DNA from: Schleiferilactobacillus perolens DSM 12744
GTDB lineage: Bacteria; Bacillota; Bacilli; Lactobacillales; Lactobacillaceae
DNA: 44,563 bases
Reading direction: 5' to 3'
Assembly: GCF_001435585.1 (NCBI RefSeq)
Contig: NZ_AZEC01000019.1
Coordinates: 1 to 44,563 of the forward strand
Positions 1 through 9,156 of the stretch are shown one piece after another. Below the pieces are notes generated by a model that searched no databases, was not told the origin of the DNA, and worked only from the letters and a program-made list of their open reading frames with translations. The position numbers and the translations under genes are program-made. Numbering within the stretch: the stretch's first letter is position 1; the number at the start of each line of letters is the position of its first letter.

Positions 1-1304
1 ACAGTGAGTTGCCGCACATCATTGATGATCAACAGGATGCCTGGGCAAACTACGAGAAATCCAGTGAAGAACTCACTAAAAATGCCGATTTGTTACTGCA
101 GGACATCGGGCATGTCATCAGCCAGTACATGGGACAACCCGCAGTGCGGATGAATGGGTATGTGGCGGGCAGCTTTCGACAGATGCTGGGCGCGAAGTTG
201 TTGGCAGATACAGCGCAGGTCAGTCAAGTAGACCAAGACAACGTCCATTTGATGGGTCAATATGCCAAGCTGTTGAAGGACCAATGGAAATCCCATGTGG
301 CCTATGTCAAAAAAGTGTTGCAGGCCAAGAAAGAAGAAATGAAAAAGCAGGGATGGGTGAACCTGCTTTTTGAAGCGGTGGTTACTGCCGTTGCGGTGGG
401 TGCGGCGGTTGCAGCAGCTGTCGCGATGGGACCATTAGTTGCCGGAATAGCGGTTGCGGCAACGGCATTATTTCCTGTGAGCAGAATGATTGGTGAATAT
501 CATCAGGCTACGACTGGTGAAGATGGAGACAGATACGACTTCATAAAGAACGGATTTGTTTATGCTTTTGGAAAAAGTAATGGAGAAATTGCCTATCAGG
601 TAGCGGATATTGGGTTATCGATAGTAGGCAGTACCAGTGCGTTAAATGAGTTTTCCAAGGTATTTGGGGTGGCCAGCGCGAAAGAACTCAAAATCGGCGG
701 ACTTAGTTTCGTCAAGTCTGTGTTATCTGCAGAGACCTCTGGGGAGGTTAAAAGTATCGTGATCTCAAAGAGCAAAGATATTTTGAGCAATGCGCGCAAT
801 AATATTAAGGCCACATGGACAAGCAAAGTGACGGTGCATAGCCTATTTGAAGGAGCAGACCAGACGACAGTGTTGAACAATGCATCCAAATCGATGGCGG
901 ATAATTTCAAGTTGGTTACTGCTGCGAAAGGAGATTTTTCTCAGATGGGTGAGGTGTTTAAATCGATCCGGAGTGCAAATTCCATTTTGCATAATCCAGT
1001 GATTAAAGAACACGCTGCCCGTAAGGAAGTAATTCAGACAATAACGAAGAGCTTTGGTGAAGCCTATGGCAAAGAAACACTGAAAAAGGGTGCAGAAAAA
1101 GCAGCGGACCAATATGTCATTGATCCGCTCTTAGAAAAAGGCCTGGGGATTCCTGAAGAACCGACTTCTGTGTCAGGTAAATTTGTTCAGTACGCAGGCG
1201 AGAAGTGGGGCAAGAAGTTTGGAGAGGGTGTTTTTAATCTCGGTAAGACCGATATCATCACACACAATCCCTTTGTTCGCAGCGTACTTGAGGGGGCGCA
1301 CTAA
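1..1304 (+). CDS. C-terminal part of a large helical protein, candidate secreted/polymorphic toxin (5' end outside window)
   Basis: The frame is open to the left edge, so the TTG at 9 is probably internal and the N-terminus is missing. About 434 residues are visible. Residues 10-115 are charged and helical. Residues 121-155 form an Ala/Gly/Val-rich hydrophobic stretch that could insert in a membrane. Residues about 200-330 are mixed helical with no motif I recognise. The last 80 residues, from the EAYGKE segment to the end, recur as an orphan copy at 2055-2315. The stop codon overlaps the ATG of the next gene by one base (TAATG), so the two are translationally coupled. A helical body, a hydrophobic centre, a reusable tail and an adjacent polytopic membrane protein suggest a polymorphic toxin with membrane immunity, possibly exported by a type VII system. 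That role is inference; no catalytic motif or LXG motif is visible. Confidence 0.55.
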   Translation, partial: SELPHIIDDQQDAWANYEKSSEELTKNADLLLQDIGHVISQYMGQPAVRMNGYVAGSFRQMLGAKLLADTAQVSQVDQDNVHLMGQYAKLLKDQWKSHVAYVKKVLQAKKEEMKKQGWVNLLFEAVVTAVAVGAAVAAAVAMGPLVAGIAVAATALFPVSRMIGEYHQATTGEDGDRYDFIKNGFVYAFGKSNGEIAYQVADIGLSIVGSTSALNEFSKVFGVASAKELKIGGLSFVKSVLSAETSGEVKSIVISKSKDILSNARNNIKATWTSKVTVHSLFEGADQTTVLNNASKSMADNFKLVTAAKGDFSQMGEVFKSIRSANSILHNPVIKEHAARKEVIQTITKSFGEAYGKETLKKGAEKAADQYVIDPLLEKGLGIPEEPTSVSGKFVQYAGEKWGKKFGEGVFNLGKTDIITHNPFVRSVLEGAH

Positions 1305-1936
1305 TGAATATGGCATGGTTAGCCAGCGCAGCCCACTCGCCAGTGTATTACTATTCGATCGCGGCTCTGATTTATCTGGGTGTACTGATACTTGTGGGGT
1401 ATTACTGCCGAACCTGTATTTTGACACCAGGTAACGATAAGAAGATTATCATACTGCTTGTTGGGGGTATCCTTACGTTCGTTGTTTCTCAGTTGTTTGT
1501 CGGTGCGATGATCTTAAATGGATATGAGACTCAATATGGTAAATTTCAAGGCGCCATTGGTTCCGCCCTTGAGGCAACACTTGGCTTGCTATTGATTGGT
1601 TTGGCTGGTTGGCTGGTACCAGTAATGGTCAATTACTTTTATTTCAAAAGGGAAGTGATGACAGATACTAAATTGAAAACGCAGCAGCATTTCTATGCGA
1701 CTAATCGGTCGTGGCTAATGGTCCGAACGGGTGGTGTTTTTATCACAATGTCGTTCATGTCTCTCGGCTTTTTCATTCTTCTGTTGTTTGCTCAATACAC
1801 AGACAATAATGACCTTCGGATAAAGTCATTGGCAATTTCTCAACTACTTGTTCTTTCGCTGCTGGGAGCGTACATCGGGAAGACAATATTGCGGAGTAAC
1901 GATTTGGTTTTTAAATGGAAGCCACAAATTGTGTAG
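1304..1936 (+). CDS. polytopic membrane protein, candidate immunity protein (copy 1)
   Basis: This 210-residue protein has about five hydrophobic segments, near residues 14-34, 47-70, 85-110, 137-160 and 175-193. Conserved-looking patches between them are RTCILTP, VNYFYFKRE and QQHFYATNRSWL. It starts one base inside the stop of the upstream large gene, behind a GAGGGGG ribosome site. It is clearly paralogous to the protein at 2315-2992: the same patches occur in the same order and roughly half the residues match. It belongs to no family I can name. Its coupling to the upstream candidate toxin, and the duplication of tail plus membrane protein as a unit, make an immunity role the simplest reading. 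That is inference; a structural partner of the upstream protein is also possible. Confidence 0.6.
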   Translation: MNMAWLASAAHSPVYYYSIAALIYLGVLILVGYYCRTCILTPGNDKKIIILLVGGILTFVVSQLFVGAMILNGYETQYGKFQGAIGSALEATLGLLLIGLAGWLVPVMVNYFYFKREVMTDTKLKTQQHFYATNRSWLMVRTGGVFITMSFMSLGFFILLLFAQYTDNNDLRIKSLAISQLLVLSLLGAYIGKTILRSNDLVFKWKPQIV

Positions 1937-2054
1937 GATGAGGGCAATCAGACCTGAAGGCCTTTGTGCTAGTACGTGCAAAAACGTGCTGAACTGATGC
2001 GTTATTAGAATGCCACTCTGAGCGATCTAAAAACTGACCGTTTATCAAGAAGTC

Positions 2055-2315
2055 ATGAAGGTCTTTAGTGAAGCCTATGGCAAGGAAACACTGAAAAAGG
2101 GTGTAGAAAGAATTGCGGACAAATATGTCATTGATCCGTTCTTAGAAAAAAACCTGGAGATTCCTGAAAAACCGACTTCTGTGTCGGGCAAGTTTATTCA
2201 GTATGGAGGCGAGAAGTGGGGTGAGAAGATTGGGAAAGGTGTGTTTAATCTCGGTAAGACCGATATTGTTAAACACAATCCTTTTGTTCGCAGCGTACTT
2301 GAGGAGGCGCACTAA
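2055..2315 (+). pseudogene. orphan C-terminal tail of the upstream large protein
   Basis: The 86 codons repeat the last about 81 residues of the gene ending at 1304, with about 65 of 81 identical by hand count. Similarity begins abruptly at about 2050; the 110 bases before it are unrelated, and the frame is closed by a stop at 2028-2030. No good ribosome site precedes the ATG at 2055. Its stop overlaps the start of the next membrane gene exactly as in the first copy. It is best read as a silent tail cassette left by duplication or recombination, as seen in orphan-toxin arrays. It could still be translated as a short peptide. Function is not known. Confidence 0.6.
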
Positions 2316-2992
2316 TGAGTGTGACTTTAGCAATTGAGTCAACACATTCGGCATTGACTTACTATTCGGTTGCAGCACTGAGTTATCTGAGTGTACTTTT
2401 ACTTTTGGGGTATTATTCCCGTACGTGTATTTTAACGCCGAATAAGGACAAAAAAATTTTCATTTTGCTGGGGGTAATTATCCTTGCGTTCGTTGCCGCC
2501 ATAATTCTCGTAGGAATGATGATTATGTCTGGGTATGAAGCACATCTTGCAAGACAATTGAGTATCGCTGAGCAAGCAATAGACTCTGCATGGGGTGGTG
2601 CTCTGGGTGTGTTTTTGGTTGGCTTTGCAGGTTGGCAAGTACCTGTATTGGTTAATTATTATTACTTCAAGCGGGAATTAATGTTGGAGGCTAATTTACA
2701 AGCACGGCAACACTTTTATGCAACCAATCGTTCCTGGTTAGTTATTCGGCTCGGTTGTATCTTTATTATTGTGGGCTTTATCTTTCTAGCACTATTCATT
2801 GACCAGTTGTTTGTAAAATACACAAACTGGTCAACGCTTTGGAAGACAATTTCAGCACTAATTGAATTGGTGGTAGTGATTGTTGGCGGCATCATTGGTT
2901 GGCGTTTGTTGCAAAGCAATGATTGGGTATTTTGGTGGAAACCACAACTTGCAAAAAGCGTGAGGAAAACCCGAGGGAACGAATCGCAATAA
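2315..2992 (+). CDS. polytopic membrane protein, candidate immunity protein (copy 2)
   Basis: A 225-residue paralogue of the protein at 1304-1936. It shares the patches RTCILTP, VNYYYFKRE and RQHFYATNRSWL and has about five hydrophobic segments. It has a longer loop after the second segment and a basic C-terminal tail (RKTRGNESQ) that copy 1 lacks. A GAGGAGG ribosome site lies just before the ATG, and the start overlaps the stop of the orphan tail by one base. The divergence between copies is much larger than the divergence between the two tails, which would fit immunity proteins adapting to different partners. That last point is inference. Confidence 0.6.
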   Translation: MSVTLAIESTHSALTYYSVAALSYLSVLLLLGYYSRTCILTPNKDKKIFILLGVIILAFVAAIILVGMMIMSGYEAHLARQLSIAEQAIDSAWGGALGVFLVGFAGWQVPVLVNYYYFKRELMLEANLQARQHFYATNRSWLVIRLGCIFIIVGFIFLALFIDQLFVKYTNWSTLWKTISALIELVVVIVGGIIGWRLLQSNDWVFWWKPQLAKSVRKTRGNESQ

Positions 2993-3076
2993 AAAAGTTA
3001 CAACCGTGGGAACCAATGGATGCAATTGAAAATTGACGAAGAAAAACACTATCAAGAGGAAAAAGGGGAGAGAACA

Positions 3077-3502
3077 ATGGAAACAACATCGAATGTACTG
3101 TATTGGCTCGGACGTCTGGAAGGAGCAGCATTCTTCATTCTGCTTATTTTTTACCTGAACGCTTACCGCAACTACAAGCGTTCTTTGCAAAAGCCTTTTG
3201 GACAGGGAGGCTTAGAGCCGATTTCGAAAGGTTCTGAACAGGAGAAACAATTGAAGCAGGTTGCTGGAGCAAATTGGAAGTGGGTAGTGGCGTGGTTTGT
3301 CGTACGAATTGCAAATGTTGCCTACTATAACTGGTTAAACAACATGGAGGTGACAACTGCACAAGTATTCACGTTTTATAATCTCATACTGGGATACTAT
3401 GCGTTTGCAATGGGTAGTGTGATTGTATTCGGCTACTTTGTTTGGCGTAAGACAAATCGAATTAAACAGGCTACACACCAATCAACGGTGGCCATTAAAT
3501 AA
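3077..3502 (+). CDS. small membrane protein of unknown function
   Basis: The start at 3077 is preferred over an upstream ATG at 3020 because GGGGAGAG lies just before it and the first residues lead straight into a membrane segment. The 141-residue product has three hydrophobic segments, near residues 8-27, 72-92 and 98-125, and a charged cytoplasmic loop between the first two. No family was recognised. It follows the second tail/membrane unit by about 85 bases on the same strand and probably belongs to the same operon. A further immunity or accessory membrane protein is possible but unproven. Confidence 0.6.
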   Translation: METTSNVLYWLGRLEGAAFFILLIFYLNAYRNYKRSLQKPFGQGGLEPISKGSEQEKQLKQVAGANWKWVVAWFVVRIANVAYYNWLNNMEVTTAQVFTFYNLILGYYAFAMGSVIVFGYFVWRKTNRIKQATHQSTVAIK

Positions 3503-3622
3503 GCGGAAGAAATTTAAAAGCAATACAGTGAAGAATACATCTGGATTATTTTCATCAATTGGTCAGAGTATTGATCACGTTAAAAATGCTTAAAACTCTG
3601 TCAATCAATGGATTGGAGCGGA

Positions 3623-4480
3623 ATGATGAAGGAAGATATGTTGTGGCTGGATAAGTCCTATGCTTCAAACGCCAAAGCCATACTGCAAATCTCTAAACTA
3701 CGTTGGGTTGTCGTGGTATCTGAGTTTATTTGTGGGATTATACTGTATTCTTTCGCTCAGGAAAAGTATGGCCAAACAGCCGCCATTCCAGTGTTGATGT
3801 ACCTTGTTTTGGTTGCTCTCATTTGCCTTGTGGGCCAAAGCATCACCATGGCAAGGGTCAGTCAAGCTATCCAATTGCTTAGCTTTTCACTCACTACTGG
3901 TGCAATTGGCGGGTTAGTTATTTCTGTAGAGTTGGCGACCGGCTCATTATTTAAACAAATGCCATATTGCGTTTTTATTGGAAGCCTTTTTATTTGGTTA
4001 GTGATTGCAGCTGTTGTCTTTGCAATCCTGTATAGGAAAATGCTAAGAGGTGATTTTAAAAAGCAGATGTCGGCTGCAAAAACGAAACGAATTGTTCGAC
4101 AGAGTAAAACATACTCAGGTATATTGGTGATGCTTATTGGCGGTTCATCATTATTTTTGCACATGGCTGAAAAGTCACAAGTCGGTCAGGCTATTCTTTG
4201 GGTGATGGGAACAATTAGTAGTATTTTCATTGCCGGAATGAGTGGTGGACTGATTCTCCTAGTACTTGCTAAGGCAAAGTTCCCGAGTTTTAACATTAAG
4301 ATTCCGTCACGGCGGGAATTGCGAGAGGCGCGACGAGAAAATGCTGCGGCAAATACTGAGTTTAAGCAAAGAAAGCAAAATGGCGTTTTTTTTCAAGTGA
4401 ACGATGTTAGCCCCAGCGAGAGTCATGATTCTCTTCAGATCCCACGACAGCATGTCAGCGAGTGGTTGAAAAACGAATAA
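3623..4480 (+). CDS. six-segment membrane protein of unknown function
   Basis: An ATG at 3608 is possible, but GGAGCGG lies just upstream of the ATG at 3623, so 285 residues are more likely. Hydrophobic segments lie near residues 25-45, 53-73, 82-104, 114-136, 163-182 and 190-216. The C-terminal 65 residues are soluble, basic at first (RRELREARRE) and then polar. No family was recognised. It sits between the candidate toxin/immunity units and the three small soluble genes, on the same strand, with a 23-base gap to the next start. It may be an accessory factor of that island. The 120 bases between this gene and the previous one hold nothing I can identify. Confidence 0.55.
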   Translation: MMKEDMLWLDKSYASNAKAILQISKLRWVVVVSEFICGIILYSFAQEKYGQTAAIPVLMYLVLVALICLVGQSITMARVSQAIQLLSFSLTTGAIGGLVISVELATGSLFKQMPYCVFIGSLFIWLVIAAVVFAILYRKMLRGDFKKQMSAAKTKRIVRQSKTYSGILVMLIGGSSLFLHMAEKSQVGQAILWVMGTISSIFIAGMSGGLILLVLAKAKFPSFNIKIPSRRELREARRENAAANTEFKQRKQNGVFFQVNDVSPSESHDSLQIPRQHVSEWLKNE

Positions 4481-4503
4481 AACCTAGAGGGAGGAAGAAA
4501 AAT

Positions 4504-4962
4504 ATGTCAATTATTCAGGAACACCCTTTGTACATGCCGTATTTGATGTCTACTGAAAAAGATGGCAGTCCCAATCAGTGGATTGATGGGCTGAATGAAA
4601 TAGGTTCCAATCCGATGGCGGAAGGATTCTATCAAGTGGCGCCGATTATCGTCAAAGTGAGAGAGGTAACAAGCAGTCAGTTTCATTTCACCTATTATAT
4701 GCCGGTGATTGCTGAACCGTCAGACCTCTCCTTATCTCAAAGTGGGCTTCAGTATGTGGATAAGATCGCAGTACCACATGCATTAATGATTCGTCAGGCT
4801 AATCATACCGACGATTACACGGCCGCAATTCGTGATTTAGAACTCTATGCCAATGAGAACAATTACCCTCTGACCGGAGATTTTTATATGGTGGTGACCG
4901 AGGTTTATGACACACATATTTTCGATATTTTTGGCGAGTTAGAAGCGGGGCGGTCGGAATGA
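4504..4962 (+). CDS. small soluble protein, possible DUF5085/GyrI-like fold (paralogue 1)
   Basis: The start at 4504 follows a strong GAGGGAGG site; the longer frame from 4462 overlaps the previous gene without such a site. The 152-residue product has no signal or membrane segment. Its pattern of an early beta region (QFHFTYYMPV), a central VPHALMIRQANH motif, a helix (AAIRDLELYANENNYPL) and a final strand (DFYMVVTEVYD) resembles GyrI-like ligand-binding domains. It also resembles the DUF5085 proteins that I recall beside type VII loci in lactobacilli. The family call is from memory and needs a profile search. The gene at 5485-5946 is a close paralogue, and the gene between them a distant one. 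It overlaps the next gene by four bases (ATGA). Confidence 0.5.
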   Translation: MSIIQEHPLYMPYLMSTEKDGSPNQWIDGLNEIGSNPMAEGFYQVAPIIVKVREVTSSQFHFTYYMPVIAEPSDLSLSQSGLQYVDKIAVPHALMIRQANHTDDYTAAIRDLELYANENNYPLTGDFYMVVTEVYDTHIFDIFGELEAGRSE

Positions 4963-5441
4963 TTGCTACAGATCAATTTTTTTCATTTCCCAATTTTGTG
5001 GCCAAAATGTTTGCTGACGATAGCAAGACCATGCTCGCTGATCATTATGCTGAGTTGTATCAACAAATTGAAGAAGCGGGGTTAACGACGACGAATCGTT
5101 ATGTATTCACCATTCTCAACATGTTTCGTGATGAATTGCCAATCTACGAGGTGGGTATTCCGGTGGTGGAGGACACCGCCAACTTCACGGATGCCAGTGT
5201 TTCTTTCCGCAGTGTTTTTTTCCAGAGGGATCTATTGATGACCCGGATTACGACGGATTTTGATCGGCAAGCGGTGCTGGCATACACCAACTTGAAGAAG
5301 TTTGCTGAGGAGTCTGGTTGCCAAATCATGGCCCCTTTTTTCAATGTGATGACTCTCCATGATGATGGCACGCCCTGGTATCTTGATGTGAGTTGCCGTG
5401 CTAAAACACAGATGGCACATACGCAAAAGAACCGGTTTTAA
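4959..5441 (+). CDS. small soluble protein, divergent relative of its two neighbours (paralogue 2)
   Basis: A 160-residue soluble protein whose start overlaps the previous stop by four bases (ATGA), a sign of translational coupling. The layout matches its neighbours: an early strand segment (NRYVFTILNMF), a middle segment (LLMTRITTDFDRQAVLAYTNLKKF) that aligns with the VPHALMIRQANH helix region, and a final strand (APFFNVMTLHDDG). Sequence identity is low, so common origin is inferred from length, order of elements and position. A heteromer with the flanking paralogues is plausible. No function is known. Confidence 0.5.
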   Translation: MIATDQFFSFPNFVAKMFADDSKTMLADHYAELYQQIEEAGLTTTNRYVFTILNMFRDELPIYEVGIPVVEDTANFTDASVSFRSVFFQRDLLMTRITTDFDRQAVLAYTNLKKFAEESGCQIMAPFFNVMTLHDDGTPWYLDVSCRAKTQMAHTQKNRF

Positions 5442-5484
5442 CAATCGGCATTACGGAATTGAATTAGTGAAGGAAATGATCAGT

Positions 5485-5946
5485 ATGGCACCCACCATTC
5501 AAGAACAACCGCTTTACATGCAGTATTTGATCTCGACACAGCATACGGCCAGTCCCGATGAATGGGCCACTGGTCTCAATGAATTGCAGGAAGTCATTGT
5601 GGATAAGGAATTCTATCAGGTGGCCCCTGTGGTCGTGAAGATGGCACGGTTAAGTGACGACCGGTTTCAGTTTATCTACTATGTTCCTATATCGTTACCC
5701 CTGACTGGTAATAGTCAATTCTCCGAGCAGTTTCACTATGTCGATAAGCTAGCGGTAGACCACGCGCTGGTTTTGCGTCAGGCCAATAATACGGCTAGTT
5801 ATCGCGATGCCATTAAGATTCTTGAAGAGTATGCTAACCAAAACGGGTATACTTTATCCGGCGACTACTATATGGTCGTCACAGAGATCTACGATACTTA
5901 CGTTCTTGATATCTTTGCTAAATTGGAATCGGGTTGGCACGCATAG
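5485..5946 (+). CDS. small soluble protein, possible DUF5085/GyrI-like fold (paralogue 3)
   Basis: The start is set at 5485 by an AAGGAA site about ten bases upstream and by alignment of MAPTIQEQPLYM with MSIIQEHPLYM of paralogue 1. A frame open from 5398 is probably not translated. The 153-residue product is close to paralogue 1 over its full length, sharing FYQVAP, YVDKLAV/YVDKIAV, LRQAN/IRQAN, YANQNGY/YANENNY and YMVVTE.YDT. It is the last gene of the island; the next gene downstream is a conserved housekeeping gene. The triplet of related genes suggests repeated local duplication. Confidence 0.5.
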   Translation: MAPTIQEQPLYMQYLISTQHTASPDEWATGLNELQEVIVDKEFYQVAPVVVKMARLSDDRFQFIYYVPISLPLTGNSQFSEQFHYVDKLAVDHALVLRQANNTASYRDAIKILEEYANQNGYTLSGDYYMVVTEIYDTYVLDIFAKLESGWHA

Positions 5947-6054
5947 CTGCTTTTTCATGTCACTTACCTCTCAAGTCATCGTCCATTCGCCGATTTGCGT
6001 ATTGCGGTACAATGGTACTAGTAGAGTTGAGCAGTTTTGAAAGGAAGTGGCGTT

Positions 6055-6501
6055 GTGGCTCTTGAATCGGCAGTCCCGATTAGTATTCATTTGGAAACCC
6101 GTATTCAACGCAAGGACGAAGAGGAGCATCATGTGTACGACGAAGAGGGGACCATTGCCCAAGTCGGTGACAATCTCTATATTCGGTATGAAGAGACCAA
6201 CCCGGAGAATGACGATAATCAACCGGTGACGGTGAAGATTGTGCCCAATGGGGATGTTCAAGTGACCCGGGGGCGCTCGGCCGGGAATACTTTTTCCCGG
6301 TTATTCTTCAGTAATGGTAAACGGGTGATTGCCAGTTATCGGACACCGTATGGGATGTTATCGATTGAGACGGTGACCCAGGCCCTGCAAGTGCGCATTC
6401 GGCAGGCGCCGCTGGCTGGGCGGATCAATATTGCTTATCAATTGATGGCCGCCGGGGAGTATCTTGGTGACTACCAACTTCAATTGCTTTTTGGTGCATG
6501 A
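6055..6501 (+). CDS. YwiB-like DUF1934 family protein
   Basis: A GTG start at 6055 fits AAAGGAAG about seven bases upstream better than the TTG at 6037. The 148-residue product is rich in beta strands, with the pattern expected of the DUF1934 calycin-like barrel (YwiB in Bacillus subtilis): an early IHLETRIQ strand, a YIRYEE strand, a TVKIVPNGDVQVTR hairpin and a C-terminal GRINIAYQLMAAGEYLGDYQLQL hairpin. It lies directly upstream of rpoE, a position I recall for this family in lactobacilli. Its biochemical role is not established. Confidence 0.75.
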   Translation: MALESAVPISIHLETRIQRKDEEEHHVYDEEGTIAQVGDNLYIRYEETNPENDDNQPVTVKIVPNGDVQVTRGRSAGNTFSRLFFSNGKRVIASYRTPYGMLSIETVTQALQVRIRQAPLAGRINIAYQLMAAGEYLGDYQLQLLFGA

Positions 6502-6545
6502 GAGCGTAAGATGTGCTATAAGACTGTGAAAGGACGTGTACCCGC

Positions 6546-7217
6546 TTGAATCTGGACGTTTTTAAGGGTGAAAATAAAGACGAATTGTCAATGATCGAAG
6601 TCGCCCATGCTATTTTGAAGCAACGTGGCGAGACCATTCCATTCGCCGATTTAGTCAACGAGATCCAAACCTATCTCGGCAAGAGTGATGAGGAGATCCG
6701 TGATCGCTTATCGCAATTCTATACGGACCTGAACGTTGACGGCAGCTTTATCTCCCTTGGGGATAACGTATGGGGCCTGCGTTCCTGGTATCCGTTCGAT
6801 TCTGTGGATGAGGCGGTCAACCACGGTGACGAGGACGAAGAAGATCGGCCGCGCCGCAAGAAGCGGAAGAAGGTCAATGCCTTCTTGGCCGATGTGGACA
6901 GTGACGATGACGTCATTGACTACAACGATGATGATCCGGAAGATGATGACTTCGATGATGATGACGACGACGACGATGATGATACGGACGATACCGATGA
7001 TCATACGCCGTTGAGCAAGATCGCGAAGGATATTCCGGCGGATGATGATTCTGATGATGACGCGACAGACGATAGTCTGGACGATGGTATTGAAGGCCAG
7101 TTGCAGGAATTCTCTGACGACGACACGGACGATGATGATGCCGATGACGGTCCTGACTTCTCTGGCGACGATGATTCAAATGATGATGACTCGGATGAAG
7201 CCGACGAAGACAAGTAA
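6546..7217 (+). CDS. rpoE: RNA polymerase delta subunit
   Basis: RpoE binds core RNA polymerase, speeds enzyme recycling and shifts promoter selectivity, notably for promoters sensitive to the initiating nucleotide. The TTG start at 6546 follows an AAAGGA site. Residues 15-80 form the HARE-HTH domain ([19 protein letters not shown] to VWGLRSWYP). The rest, about residues 90-223, is a very acidic low-complexity tail of Asp/Glu runs broken by short basic patches (RPRRKKRKK), as expected for a disordered delta tail but longer than the B. subtilis one. Its long antisense and shifted frames are artefacts of the GAT/GAC repeats. Placement directly before pyrG matches Bacillus order. Confidence 0.93.
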   Translation: MNLDVFKGENKDELSMIEVAHAILKQRGETIPFADLVNEIQTYLGKSDEEIRDRLSQFYTDLNVDGSFISLGDNVWGLRSWYPFDSVDEAVNHGDEDEEDRPRRKKRKKVNAFLADVDSDDDVIDYNDDDPEDDDFDDDDDDDDDDTDDTDDHTPLSKIAKDIPADDDSDDDATDDSLDDGIEGQLQEFSDDDTDDDDADDGPDFSGDDDSNDDDSDEADEDK

Positions 7218-7222
7218 AATAC

Positions 7223-7251
7223 TTGACGACGTTGTTATTTTTTAGTAGGAT
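7223..7251 (+). promoter_or_regulatory. pyrG promoter
   Basis: TTGACG (7223-7228) and TAGGAT (7246-7251) are separated by exactly 17 bases. The predicted start is the first G of GGGC at 7259-7262, seven bases after the -10 box. That initial sequence is the one required for CTP-sensitive reiterative initiation at Bacillus pyrG. Confidence 0.8.
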
Positions 7252-7258
7252 ACTTTTT

Positions 7259-7333
7259 GGGCACTCTCTAAGATTTTAGAGAGTACGGTCGCAAGCTCCC
7301 TGTTCGAAGGAATGGGGAGCTTGCTTTGTTTTT
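7259..7333 (+). promoter_or_regulatory. pyrG leader: CTP-sensing attenuator with two hairpins
   Basis: The transcript starts GGGC. A nine-pair hairpin follows (7263-7271 with 7276-7284), then an intrinsic terminator of ten pairs (GCAAGCTCCC at 7291-7300 with GGGAGCTTGC at 7315-7324) and a T-rich run to 7333. In B. subtilis, when CTP is low the polymerase stutters at GGGC and adds extra G residues; this poly-G pairs with a C/U-rich stretch in the 5' arm of the terminator and prevents termination. The CTCCC at 7296-7300 is placed to play that part. Operation in this organism is inferred from sequence. Confidence 0.8.
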
Positions 7334-7371
7334 AATTATTTCCCCCACAAAATAATGGATGAAGGAGTTAA

Positions 7372-9018
<1,647 letters not shown>

Positions 9019-9032
9019 TCCGATTCACGAAA

Positions 9033-9062
9033 GTCAGCCTGACAAGGGCTGGCTTTTTTTCT
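9033..9062 (+). terminator. intrinsic terminator of pyrG
   Basis: GTCAGCC (9033-9039) pairs with GGCTGGC (9047-9053) and is followed by a run of T. It lies 15 bases after the pyrG stop. Confidence 0.85.
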
Positions 9063-9156
9063 CGCAATTCTTTATCATAGTGTAGTATGCCTGTTTTCAA
9101 GTTTTTCGCAGGCCCTTCTAGTGAACGCATTTTTACGATAAAGGATTTTACACGAA

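Noticed and set aside
6708-7213. Several long open frames on the opposite strand and shifted frames within rpoE
   Set aside because: They come from the repetitive GAT/GAC codons of the acidic delta tail, lack ribosome sites and encode low-complexity Ser, Arg/His or Ile/Val runs.
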